A stretch of DNA of 9,718 nt from Gammaproteobacteria bacterium (GCA_013041975.1 JABDQZ010000199.1:1-9718), one strand, 5' to 3'; positions 1 through 5,788 are shown, numbered from the stretch's first letter. Numbers and translations are program-made. Notes: generated from the letters alone by a model not told the origin.

Positions 1-162
1 GTGTGCGTCTGCTCCGGCCAGGCCGCCGAGATTTGCACCGTTGCCTAAACCGGCACTGGTCACAAAGAAAGACATCTTGCCTGGTTCACCGGCCCCAGCC
101 GACGCAGCCAGCAGCAACGACCCCATAGCGATCGACAGCACGAAAAAAAATTTTATCTGCAT
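1..162 (-). CDS. Secreted lectin-like / DUF1554-like protein, 5' part only
   Basis: The reverse strand encodes 54 residues from an ATG at 162-160 to the window edge without a stop. The first 24 or so residues form a signal peptide: MQIKFFFVLS, a hydrophobic core rich in L and A, then an ASAGA-type cleavage region. The mature start contains SFFVTSAGLGNGANLGGL followed by AGADAH. This pattern (FVTS...GANLGGLxGADAxC) is what I know from the N-terminus of secreted bacterial proteins annotated as lectin-like or DUF1554, with a C-type-lectin-like fold. It is probably exported to the periplasm or cell surface; its ligand is unknown. A GTAGGAAT ribosome-binding site about 8 bases upstream supports the start. 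The rest of the protein lies left of the window, so the family call rests on the first motif only. Confidence 0.75.
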   Translation of the reverse strand, partial: MQIKFFFVLSIAMGSLLLAASAGAGEPGKMSFFVTSAGLGNGANLGGLAGADAH

Positions 163-175
163 ACTAAATTCCTAC

Positions 176-205
176 AGTATTAGTTGGTTGAGTAAATATC
201 TCCAA
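176..205 (-). promoter_or_regulatory. Candidate sigma70 promoter of the lectin-like gene
   Basis: On the reverse strand, TTGGAG (205-200) and AATACT (181-176) are separated by 18 bases and end 13 bases before the start codon at 162. Both boxes are imperfect matches to TTGACA and TATAAT, so this is tentative. The direct repeats at 217-257 lie just upstream of the -35 box, where activators usually bind. Confidence 0.35.
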
Positions 206-216
206 GCAAAGCCAAG

Positions 217-257
217 GGTTCTTAATTATAGCCAGTTTTGAGATAGGTTCTTAATTA
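217..257. repeat. Two 12-bp direct repeats upstream of the lectin-like gene
   Basis: GGTTCTTAATTA occurs at 217-228 and again, identical, at 246-257, 29 bp start to start. The pair begins 12 bases upstream of the candidate -35 box of the minus-strand gene at 1-162. Paired direct repeats in this position are typical of response-regulator or activator sites. No known regulator's consensus is recognised, so the function is inferred. Confidence 0.45.
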
Positions 258-822
258 ACACATAACTATAAATATACCTCACATGAGTCAAATAATACTG
301 GACGATTTATGTCGTGTATCACCGGTTGATCACATTTAAGAAATTGAGTTATTTTAACCACAACTCTAATCAGGGAACGTATCTTGATCAAGAGAAAGTG
401 TGCCATATTAACAATCCCCTATAGTTCGCTGTTCAGCATTTTCTGTCGTTGATGGATCTCAACCTAATTGACCAGTTTCTCTGCAGCAGACATTCAGCTA
501 AAGCTGGTGGCTGGCTGAGTTGTGGTAGAAGCCGTCATAAAACAAGCCCCAACGTAGTGGGGATTATGCTTTTTTACTCGCTTGTTACGCAAAGCTTCCA
601 TTCCAGCCTTCTTGTCAATTTTCTTTGTTTTTCCATTAGCCATGTGAATGGCGGACTTACAGCCAGTCAACATCTTTGAATGGCAAATGTGGTTGTTTGT
701 CAGCTATTTTGTCTATGAGTTCTTATTTGACCATGATTTATTAGTCATATATTTTTTTAATAAGAATGAAAGCCTTCAAATTTATTCTATAAAATTAAGC
801 AATTATTATTTCAGGATTATTT
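258..822. other. Long intergenic stretch with no convincing gene
   Basis: This stretch is AT-rich. It holds a perfect 12-bp palindrome at 382-393 and a weak terminator-like hairpin at 547-562 (cccca/tgggg with a six-base loop), followed seven bases later by six T (570-575). A 49-codon lysine-rich minus-strand frame at 643-494 has no ribosome-binding site and was not called. The plus-strand frames at 449-679 and 648-917 show no recognisable protein features and overlap each other. The stretch may be decayed sequence from earlier insertions, as further right. Confidence 0.5.
382..393. promoter_or_regulatory. Perfect 12-bp palindrome, possible operator
   Basis: TCTTGATCAAGA is a perfect inverted repeat with no spacer. 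It lies in the intergenic region about 220 bases upstream of the minus-strand lectin-like gene, with no plus-strand gene close by. It could be a dimeric regulator site, but a 12-bp palindrome alone is weak evidence. Confidence 0.2.
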
Positions 823-1095
823 GTGTTTCAATTAGCAAACACTCAAGCGGGAAATATAGCATTTCGCTCAATATCACAAGGAAGCAAATTGCCCCCACAC
901 TCAAAAAAGATATCTGAATTTCCTTCAAGCCATTTCAAAATCATTGGCTATTGCTGTCAGTGTAACAGCGAACATCAAATTAACCAGGATAAAGAACCAC
1001 GTATTACCCTTAAAGAACTACGCCAGAGCAGAAAATGTCCTGTATGTGAGGCTCAAGGGCTGAGTTTTTCAGTATTTACGAATAGTTTGCAATAG
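823..1095 (+). CDS. Small zinc-ribbon protein, hypothetical
   Basis: This 90-residue frame starts at a GTG preceded by an AGGA ribosome-binding site (813-816) with six bases of spacing, which is why this start was chosen. The first 40 residues are polar and show no motif. The second half has C44-C45-x-C47 and C72-P-V-C75, two CxxC knuckles about 24 residues apart with a basic stretch (KELRQSRK) before the second. That is the layout of a small zinc ribbon, usually a nucleic-acid- or protein-binding fold. No family is recognised. No partner gene is adjacent: upstream is about 600 bases without a gene and downstream an IS3 remnant. It is intact, unlike the surrounding mobile-element debris. The true start could be further in. 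A decayed fragment of a larger gene cannot be excluded. Confidence 0.45.
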   Translation: MFQLANTQAGNIAFRSISQGSKLPPHSKKISEFPSSHFKIIGYCCQCNSEHQINQDKEPRITLKELRQSRKCPVCEAQGLSFSVFTNSLQ

Positions 1096-1211
1096 AGCAA
1101 TAAAAATCTCCACTGAATGAACAGGGCTTGTATCGCAACTAATCCAAACAAACTCGATTAATCTTCGAGAAATCCTTCTATCATCTTCCTGACTTCTTTC
1201 GTTACGCCAAT

Positions 1212-1513
1212 AGAAATAGGGGCCTAATTCCTTTAGCTCATTCTAAGCGTGGCGCACAATACACAAGTGATGACTTTTGTGATGAACTTAAAAGACATAA
1301 TATTCGATGCAGTTTGAGTGGTCGTGGTAATTGCTATGATAATGCTGTAGTCGAGAGTTTGTTGGGCTATTGAAGCGTGAAAGAATTAGTCGTGTTCGAT
1401 ACCGAACACGTGATGAAGATCGAGCCGATATCTTTGAATATATTGAGTGTTTTTATAATCGTAAACGCCTACATGGGTATGTAGGCAATATAATTACAGC
1501 TGTTCGTCAATGA
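1212..1513 (+). pseudogene. IS3-family transposase (OrfB) 3' remnant, frameshifted
   Basis: From about 1212 the plus strand reads as the C-terminal half of an IS3-family integrase-core transposase: LIPLAHSKRGAQYTSDDF, then SLSGRGNCYDNAVVES. The frame breaks at 1358-1362, apparently by loss of one T, and runs into TGA at 1371. The downstream frame resumes from 1361 with VGLLKRERISRVRYRTRDE, then DIFEYIECFYNRKRLHGYVGN. It reaches a TGA at 1511-1513, inside the 3' end of the neighbouring minus-strand gene, so the last few codons are probably not transposase. The second DDE aspartate, normally in HSDRG, is lysine (HSKRG). The region carrying the first aspartate is missing. The fragment is therefore inactive on three counts. 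Sequence from 1096 to 1211 shows no clear transposase similarity. Confidence 0.85.
1468..1485. repeat. Hairpin just after the small secreted-protein gene
   Basis: CCTACAT and ATGTAGG form a perfect 7-bp stem with a four-base GGGT loop, beginning eight bases beyond the stop of the minus-strand gene at 1494-1904. It lies within the tail of the IS3 remnant. On the minus strand there is no run of T after the stem (GCGTTTACG follows), so it is not a standard intrinsic terminator. It could stabilise the 3' end of the mRNA or be chance. Confidence 0.4.
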
Positions 1514-1904
1514 CGATTTTAGATAATGTAACGTAATGTTTACCTTTCCATTTTCCAAATGTGGACGTTCCCTGATAGGTACCGTCGCCCATATCTTTCA
1601 TCTTGTTACAACGCTGTTGTCCTCTATTAGTTAGACGACACCATTCTCCATTTGGGTCTATCTTAGTAATCTTACGATCGAAAGTTTTCCCGGCTTTTTT
1701 ACCCGTTACATACTGTATTTTTTTGTTTTTGCAGCTAGCATCCACATGGACTTTATATGTCCAGCCTGATATTTCATTTTTCCCATTGAAGGTTTTGCCA
1801 CAGAATTTGGCTTCACGTTGCTCTTGATTCATATAGTCCGATGCAAAAGTTGTAGATGATGCAGCCAGAAAAATAAGCGCAACAGAAACGATTATTTTTT
1901 TCAT
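1494..1904 (-). CDS. Small secreted four-cysteine protein, unknown function
   Basis: This 136-residue protein starts at the ATG at 1904-1902. That start is preferred over an upstream in-frame ATG at 1937 because AAGGAG (1918-1913) sits eight bases before it and a typical signal peptide begins there: MKKIIVSVALIFLAASSTTFA, with cleavage probable after A21. The mature part of about 115 residues is basic (many K) and has four cysteines (C35, C58, C89, C99), enough for two disulfides in the periplasm or outside the cell. A GEWCRL...QQRCNKMKD...GDGTYQG pattern near the C-terminus loosely recalls DUF995-type secreted proteins, but I do not claim membership. The IS3 remnant abuts its 3' end, and about 290 non-coding bases with a palindrome lie upstream. 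It appears monocistronic. Function cannot be assigned. Confidence 0.8.
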   Translation of the reverse strand: MKKIIVSVALIFLAASSTTFASDYMNQEQREAKFCGKTFNGKNEISGWTYKVHVDASCKNKKIQYVTGKKAGKTFDRKITKIDPNGEWCRLTNRGQQRCNKMKDMGDGTYQGTSTFGKWKGKHYVTLSKIVIDEQL

Positions 1905-1912
1905 TTTACTTT

Positions 1913-1918
1913 CTCCTT
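1913..1918 (-). promoter_or_regulatory. Strong ribosome-binding site fixing the start at 1904
   Basis: The reverse strand reads AAGGAGAAAGTAAAATG, a near-consensus Shine-Dalgarno sequence with eight bases to the ATG. It rules out the in-frame ATG 33 bases upstream as the main start. Confidence 0.75.
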
Positions 1919-1989
1919 GAATCAAACACATGATCAATAAAAATCCAACACGTATAATAATGTTGTTTCATCACGACCTCATATCTAAC

Positions 1990-2006
1990 TTGGTATCTAG
2001 TACCAA
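1990..2006. promoter_or_regulatory. Inverted repeat TTGGTA-N5-TACCAA, possible operator
   Basis: TTGGTATCTAGTACCAA has perfect 6-bp arms around TCTAG and lies about 85 bases upstream of the minus-strand secreted-protein gene. Nearer the gene the reverse strand carries TATTATAC, a possible -10 region without a good -35. The remaining sequence from 1905 to 2193 shows no coding evidence. An operator role is inferred from symmetry and position only. Confidence 0.3.
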
Positions 2007-2193
2007 TTTAAGCAGGCAATCCGGCCATCTTCCCTGACACTTACGATCGAAGACCCGAGACTTTACGACCTTGTATTACTACAGCTACGGTTTTTACTGC
2101 GCCTACTTTTATTCTAGATATGTAATTGTAAGAAATGTGGAAATGAAACAACTTGTAACAGGTAGGTAGAAATGTCCGCTTTTCAGTGCGTTC

Positions 2194-2310
2194 TCAACCG
2201 GTCGTTGCAACACATTGGTTAAATCGTTCTGCTGGTGTTTCATAGTCTAGCGTCATTCTTGGTCTTTCGTTAAGTCTCCTTGCAACAGCATTTAACTTCG
2301 CTTGTGAGTG
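2194..2310 (-). pseudogene. IS30-family transposase, C-terminal remnant
   Basis: The reverse strand encodes about 38 residues ending at a TGA at 2196-2194: HSQAKLNAVARRLNERPR, then MTLDYETPAERFNQCVATTG. The LNxRPRxTL...TPAExF signature and ATTG ending match the C-terminus of IS30-family transposases. The residues that should precede it, including the catalytic glutamate region (WERGxNENxNG), are absent. The same frame stays open to about 2420 but with unrelated sequence (ILQTSPVGLDTLPAQIKHGG), so the element was cut and joined to something else. Just past the stop, AAAGCGGACATTTCTAC (reverse strand, about 2184-2168) resembles IS30-type ends as I remember them. It is non-functional. Confidence 0.8.
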
Positions 2311-2471
2311 AGTACAAGCATGCCCTATGCCTCCATGTTTGATTTGAGCCGGTAAAGTATCAAGACCAACTGGTGATGTCTGCAGGATTAATCTGATATT
2401 GGGATTTGATTTTTCCTAAGCCATGGATCACTGTTTAAGTTGTATAGAAACTCAAGACTTTAATCAGAGGT

Positions 2472-2651
2472 ATGATCTTGGATACAAATGACCTGGAAGA
2501 AATTAAAGAGAAACTCGACGTAATCGCTGCTAGACATAAATTTGGTAACCAACAATTAGAACGGATTAATAGCAGCCTTACACAAATTGGTTGGGTATTA
2601 CTGGCAATACTGGCAATTATTTTGAGCAATCGTTTCTTTAATTATTTTTAG
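2472..2651 (+). CDS. Small single-span membrane protein, 59 residues
   Basis: The frame runs from ATG at 2472 to TAG at 2649-2651. Residues 1-35 are charged and probably helical (TNDLEEIKEKLDVIAARHKF, then NQQLERINSSLT), with heptad-like spacing of L and I. They are followed by one hydrophobic span (WVLLAILAIIL) and a short tail (SNRFFNYF). The predicted layout is a cytoplasmic amphipathic or coiled-coil segment anchored by a C-terminal transmembrane helix. The start is ambiguous: AGAGG (2466-2470) is only one base from the ATG but seven from an in-frame TTG at 2478, which would give 57 residues. No family is recognised. It is intact between an IS30 remnant and the repeat cluster beside the recombinase pseudogene, so it could be cargo of a decayed element or an independent gene. 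Confidence 0.6.
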   Translation: MILDTNDLEEIKEKLDVIAARHKFGNQQLERINSSLTQIGWVLLAILAIILSNRFFNYF

Positions 2652-2749
2652 TTAATCCTTTTCTGTGTCTTCTGCTGTCTCTGTAATTTATTGAGCCGGT
2701 ACGGTTACCAGTATGCAAACTGTGTCTGTAGGGTTATTCTGAAACTGTG

Positions 2750-2962
2750 TGCCAGGGTGGCCAGCTTCTGGAAAAGCAGATATTCATGTTCAGGCGGTCA
2801 GCTTCCGAAATATGTACTAAGCGGTCGCCTAAAATATATAAAAATAGCAGCGGTCGACCATCTGAATCGGCAAGCATTATGAGTCGGTCACTTCATCAGG
2901 ATAATGAGCTTTCAACCGTCCGGTTTCAGGGGTACTGCGGTCATATTACCGCCAGACCGCAG
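2750..2962. repeat. Cluster of degenerate cggtc repeats, probable element end
   Basis: Five CGGTC(A/G) copies start at 2795, 2822, 2851, 2885 and 2938, with gaps of 27, 29, 34 and 53 bases. A longer unit is visible: GGCCAGCTTCTGGAAAA near 2758 resembles GGTCAGCTTCCGAAATA at 2796. The last copy is part of an 8-bp inverted repeat, CTGCGGTC (2935-2942) and GACCGCAG (2955-2962), with a 12-base spacer that ends just before the recombinase pseudogene. Multiple spaced short repeats are typical of transposase-binding ends, as in IS21-family elements. I recall similar strings there but cannot verify it. No intact transposase is present. The small frames crossing this stretch are not genes. Confidence 0.45.
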
Positions 2963-2971
2963 ATATTCTCA

Positions 2972-3597
2972 TTATATTTCAGTGTGTTCTGCTATTCCCA
3001 AGGCATCATCGACATCAATTCCCAGGTATCGTACCGTGCTTTCGAGCTTTTTATGTCCCAGTAGCAGTTGCACGACCAGGATATTTTTCGTTTTCTTATA
3101 AATCATCGATGCCTTTGTCCGGCGGAGCGAATGAGTCCCGTATGCAGAAGGATCAAGTCCAATTTCAGCAACCCAGGACTCGACTATTCGAGCATATTGG
3201 CGCGTTGACAGGTGATCAGAGCCTCTTAAACGGCTTTTAAACAGGTAAGCATCTAGTTTCGGGCAGCCTGCCTGATCCAATACTTCAGTGCATCACGGGT
3301 ATGCTCTGTGATTTCTAACTGAACGGCCTGATGGGTCTTTTGCTGCACGATACTGGCCCTACTCAACAGGGTTGCTCTACGCTTAATGTCCTTAACTTTC
3401 AATTTAACCAGGTCGCAGCTGAGTAATTTGCTGTCGATAGCCAGATTGAACATCGCCAGTTCACGGACTTTGTGGTGCATTTGTAGATGTACTCGGATTT
3501 CCCTGACCCCTTTTTGCTTCAGTGGTGGCTTTTAGCCAACTAATTTTCCCTTATTCCAGGCAGTATGATGAGCTGTTGTTACAGTAGTTTGTGACAT
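2972..3597 (-). pseudogene. Tyrosine recombinase/integrase, inactivated
   Basis: The reverse strand from ATG at 3597 reads MSQTTVTTAHHTAWNKGKLVG, then TAA at 3534-3532 where relatives have Q (GQKPPLK). The same frame continues (PPLKQKGVREIRVHL, then RELAMFNLAIDSKL...) to TAG at 3255-3253. A one-base deletion near 3260-3270 shifts the rest to another frame: KLDAYLFKSRLRG, STRQYARIVESWVAEIGLD, GTHSLRRTK, LLGHKKLESTVRYLGI, DDALGIAEHTEI. The reconstruction of about 208 residues matches the full length of this compact integrase family. The box II H and R (HSLRR), box histidine (GH), tyrosine (RYLG) and lysine (QQKT) remain. The first catalytic arginine, expected in DSKLRGCDL, is replaced (DSKLLSCDL). 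It cannot recombine DNA as it stands. The repeat cluster lies directly downstream. Confidence 0.9.
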
Positions 3598-3771
3598 TTC
3601 GCATTTTCCATAGTGACTAATGGGAATACAAATATGGCTGAGGAAAATAGCGGATAGTCAGAAATTTTAATCCATCAGGCAGGAAATGCTGAGCAGCAGA
3701 AGTTAAGAATCAATTTCTACGGGCAGCTTTCGACAATTGGCAGGCGGTATGACAGCAAAGGTTTTTTTGAT

Positions 3772-3800
3772 TTGATTTAGGGTAGAAGGGTTTCCATAAA
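3772..3800 (+). promoter_or_regulatory. Weak candidate promoter of the methyltransferase
   Basis: TTGATT (3772-3777) and CATAAA (3795-3800) are 17 bases apart and lie 47 bases upstream of the ATG at 3848; an AT-rich CTATATATTGAG follows. Neither box is ideal. The rest of 3598-3771 shows no gene, RNA or element end that I can recognise. Confidence 0.25.
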
Positions 3801-3847
3801 CTCTATATATTGAGGCTACAATTTTAAATTTCGCAGAAATAAAAAAT

Positions 3848-4657
3848 ATGAATGATAGTACAGGTGAACTTGAAGAGATTGCACCAGGCAATATACTGCA
3901 ACAGATGTACTTGAAACACCGCCTCCGAAAACTGATTCAGGAAAAAGGCGGACGCACGCTACGATTTTGCGACAATGGCGCAGGTAAGGGTGCGATTTCT
4001 CGTATTTTGCTCGAGTTAGGAATGGAAGGCATTGGATCGGATTTAGAAGCGTCGTCGTGCTTGAAAAATAAAAAATTGAATGACGATTATATTAAAGACG
4101 GTAAATACGATGTGGTTAATGAAAGCTTTCTTACTCTTGACTTCGGGGAAAAACCTTTCGATATTGTTATTTCCTCCATGGACATCGCGCACCTGTCTCC
4201 TGAGAATGTCGATGCGTATTTTGACAAGTTTAAAAATGTGATCGGCCAGGATGGAATGATTATTTCAATTGTGCCCGGCTCCCAAAAACATTGGGGAATA
4301 GAGGACGAAACCGTAGGTCACTTCAAGCGTTATTCATTCAAGTGTTTTCAAGATATATGCGAAAAACATGATCTGGTAGTGCATCACATGAGCGGCTTGT
4401 GTTACCCGATATCAAATTGGTTGTTGCCTCTGTCCAACGCCTTGATTAAAAAGGACGACAGTCAAAAGCTCTCGCTGAGCAAGCAGAAACGTACCGAGCT
4501 ATCAGGAGACCGACGTGTTCGATTCAAGAATATCTTCCCACGGTGGTCCACATTCATATTGAACAAGGTCACAATGTATCCCTTTTATATCCTTCAGCGG
4601 ATATTCAGGAATCATCCATCTAGTCTCGTTATTTATTCAGAGCTCAAGCGAAACTGA
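3848..4657 (+). CDS. SAM-dependent class I methyltransferase
   Basis: This 269-residue protein has a Rossmann-type methyltransferase core. Motif I is RFCDNGAGKG (39-48), a variant of the usual (D/E)xGxGxG. An acidic residue ends the next strand (GIGSDLEAS, D65), FDIVISSMDIAHLSPEN (104-120) is the motif III/post region, and DGMIISIVPGS (135-145) is motif IV. GHFKRYS (157-163) is the GHxRRY-like motif common in methyltransferases near polysaccharide and lipid genes. The basic C-terminal 60 residues (FPRWSTFILNKVTMYPFYIL) may contact a membrane or lipid. The substrate is unknown and no sugar-biosynthesis neighbour is present. The start has no clear ribosome-binding site (GCAGAAATAAAAAAT); a stop 49 bases upstream limits earlier starts. 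It is transcribed alone and ends at an intrinsic terminator. Confidence 0.85.
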   Translation: MNDSTGELEEIAPGNILQQMYLKHRLRKLIQEKGGRTLRFCDNGAGKGAISRILLELGMEGIGSDLEASSCLKNKKLNDDYIKDGKYDVVNESFLTLDFGEKPFDIVISSMDIAHLSPENVDAYFDKFKNVIGQDGMIISIVPGSQKHWGIEDETVGHFKRYSFKCFQDICEKHDLVVHHMSGLCYPISNWLLPLSNALIKKDDSQKLSLSKQKRTELSGDRRVRFKNIFPRWSTFILNKVTMYPFYILQRIFRNHPSSLVIYSELKRN

Positions 4658-4659
4658 TC

Positions 4660-4685
4660 GAATGATTCCGCCGATCATTCTTTTT
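4660..4685 (+). terminator. Intrinsic terminator of the methyltransferase gene
   Basis: A perfect 7-bp stem, GAATGAT (4660-4666) and ATCATTC (4674-4680), encloses TCCGCCG and is followed directly by TTTTT. It begins three bases after the stop codon at 4655-4657. The stem is AT-rich, but position and T-run are right. It separates the gene from the convergent minus-strand cluster. The remaining 4686-4855 holds no supported feature. Confidence 0.75.
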
Positions 4686-4855
4686 ACTTGGAGCTTCCCG
4701 TAATCACACGCAAAAATCGTACAAAACCACAATATGACGCCCTCAATGTTTCTGGTTGAAACCGCATAGCAAAGCAACCAGTCGATGATTTCGGGAGGTA
4801 AAGTGAAGTCATCACCTTGATACGACAAAAAATGATCCACTAGCAAGGCTAATTG

Positions 4856-5707
4856 TTAGGCAACCACCCGGTCTTTTCCTGCATCTTTTGCCTGGTACAA
4901 TGCACTATCGGCATTCTTTAGCAAAGCATCAACACTGCTACCATCCGCGGGAAAACAGGCCACACCTATGCTAATGGTCAAGAAAATATCCTGACTGAAT
5001 TTATTTTTCACAGCCTTTCTAAGGCGCTCTCCACTTTGAATGGCTGCCGATTTGTCAGTTTCAGGTAATATTGCAATGAACTCCTCACCACCATAACGGC
5101 CAGGTGTATCAATTGTTCGCAGGTTTTCTCGCATAATATCAGCTAACCTGATCAATACTTCATCTCCTTTTTGATGACCAAACTCGTCATTAATCTTTTT
5201 GAAATCATCAAGATCGAGCATTAAAACAGAACATTTTTCCGAATGCCGCTTCGCTCGCTCCAGCTCCTTCTTCAGCAGCATGAGCACTGTGTCATGGTCA
5301 TACAGGCCAGTCAGCCCATCAACCACAGCGCTTTCTCTCACATCTTCCAACTTGGAACTCTCAATGAGGCTCAACTGCTCGGTATTATTTTGAAAATTGG
5401 TTTGCCAATCCAGTGCAGCGACAACTATTCCAGGGTTTCTACCTAAAGCCTGAACCAATGAGTCACGATGAGAGACAAGCTTGTCCCATATCTTTTGAGC
5501 TTCTTTACTGGAATAACGGTTACCGAGTAACACAAAGAGTAGATCACTGTAATAATCCTTACCCCGTTCTTCACGTAGCGAGTCAAGTAATCGCTGCTCA
5601 TCGGATCCTGGGTTTTTCTCCCCAGCTTCCCAATGGACAGTCATCAAATCAATTTGACTTTCTTCCAGTTGCTCAACAACTTCTGTCTTATTGGTTTCAT
5701 CACTCAT
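4856..5707 (-). CDS. GGDEF diguanylate cyclase with intact I-site
   Basis: The C-terminal half of this 283-residue protein is a complete GGDEF domain: DGLTGLYDH (130-138), DLDDFKKIND (165-174), RYGGEEF (204-210) and the closing NADSALYQAKDAGKDRV. GGEEF is a catalytically competent signature, so it should make cyclic di-GMP from two GTP. RTID (197-200) lies five residues before GGEEF, the standard inhibitory-site position, so product feedback is expected. Residues 1-125 show no known sensor domain. They are soluble, acidic and probably helical, with no membrane span, so the enzyme is likely cytoplasmic. The ATG has no good ribosome-binding site (CTATATATACCC precedes it); a TTGACT box lies about 35 bases upstream. 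It sits 148 bases downstream of mgtE on the same strand, behind paired repeats, and is probably independently transcribed. Confidence 0.95.
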   Translation of the reverse strand: MSDETNKTEVVEQLEESQIDLMTVHWEAGEKNPGSDEQRLLDSLREERGKDYYSDLLFVLLGNRYSSKEAQKIWDKLVSHRDSLVQALGRNPGIVVAALDWQTNFQNNTEQLSLIESSKLEDVRESAVVDGLTGLYDHDTVLMLLKKELERAKRHSEKCSVLMLDLDDFKKINDEFGHQKGDEVLIRLADIMRENLRTIDTPGRYGGEEFIAILPETDKSAAIQSGERLRKAVKNKFSQDIFLTISIGVACFPADGSSVDALLKNADSALYQAKDAGKDRVVA

Positions 5708-5757
5708 GGGTATATATAGCGTTACTTTCTCTTGTAGTAGTCAATATTAGATCATAG

Positions 5758-5788
5758 ACCTGTCACATGACTTTTGAAACCTGACACA
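5758..5788. repeat. Paired 10-bp repeats upstream of the cyclase gene
   Basis: ACCTGTCACA (5758-5767) and ACCTGACACA (5779-5788) differ at one base and are 21 bp apart, two turns of the helix, placing both on one DNA face. They lie 50-80 bases upstream of the start at 5707 and upstream of its TTGACT box. This suggests a regulator-binding pair for the cyclase gene; no known consensus is recognised. Confidence 0.35.

Noticed and set aside
547..575. Terminator-like hairpin ccccaacgtagtgggg followed by T-run
   Set aside because: Only five paired bases and a seven-base gap before the T-run, with no gene ending just upstream on that strand.
494..643. Minus-strand 49-codon lysine-rich frame starting MANGKTKKIDKKAGMEALRN
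   Set aside because: No ribosome-binding site, no recognisable family, and its second half loses any protein-like character. It could be real but the sequence does not support calling it.
449..917. Plus-strand frames of 76 and 89 codons
   Set aside because: No ribosome-binding sites or motifs; they overlap each other and the second overlaps the better supported zinc-ribbon frame.
1071..1237. Minus-strand open stretch reading ELGPYFYWRNERSQEDDRRI and onward
   Set aside because: No start codon after the upstream stop, overlaps the IS3 remnant and the zinc-ribbon 3' end, and matches no known family.
2435..2629. Minus-strand 64-codon frame
   Set aside because: Antisense shadow of the small membrane protein at 2472-2651, which has a more protein-like design.
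2795..2943. CRISPR-like array
   Set aside because: The repeats are about six bases, degenerate and irregularly spaced, and no cas genes are present.
2691..3101. Three overlapping plus-strand frames across the repeat cluster
   Set aside because: They read through the cggtc repeats and antisense to the recombinase, with no protein features.
4637..4846. Minus-strand 69-codon frame (IIDWLLCYAVSTRNIEGVIL segment)
   Set aside because: Partly protein-like, but it has no ribosome-binding site and runs through the methyltransferase terminator and the end of that gene.
4846..4855. Possible terminator for the cyclase gene (TAGC/GCTA hairpin, then T-run)
   Set aside because: A four-base stem is too weak and the six T lie about eight bases after it.
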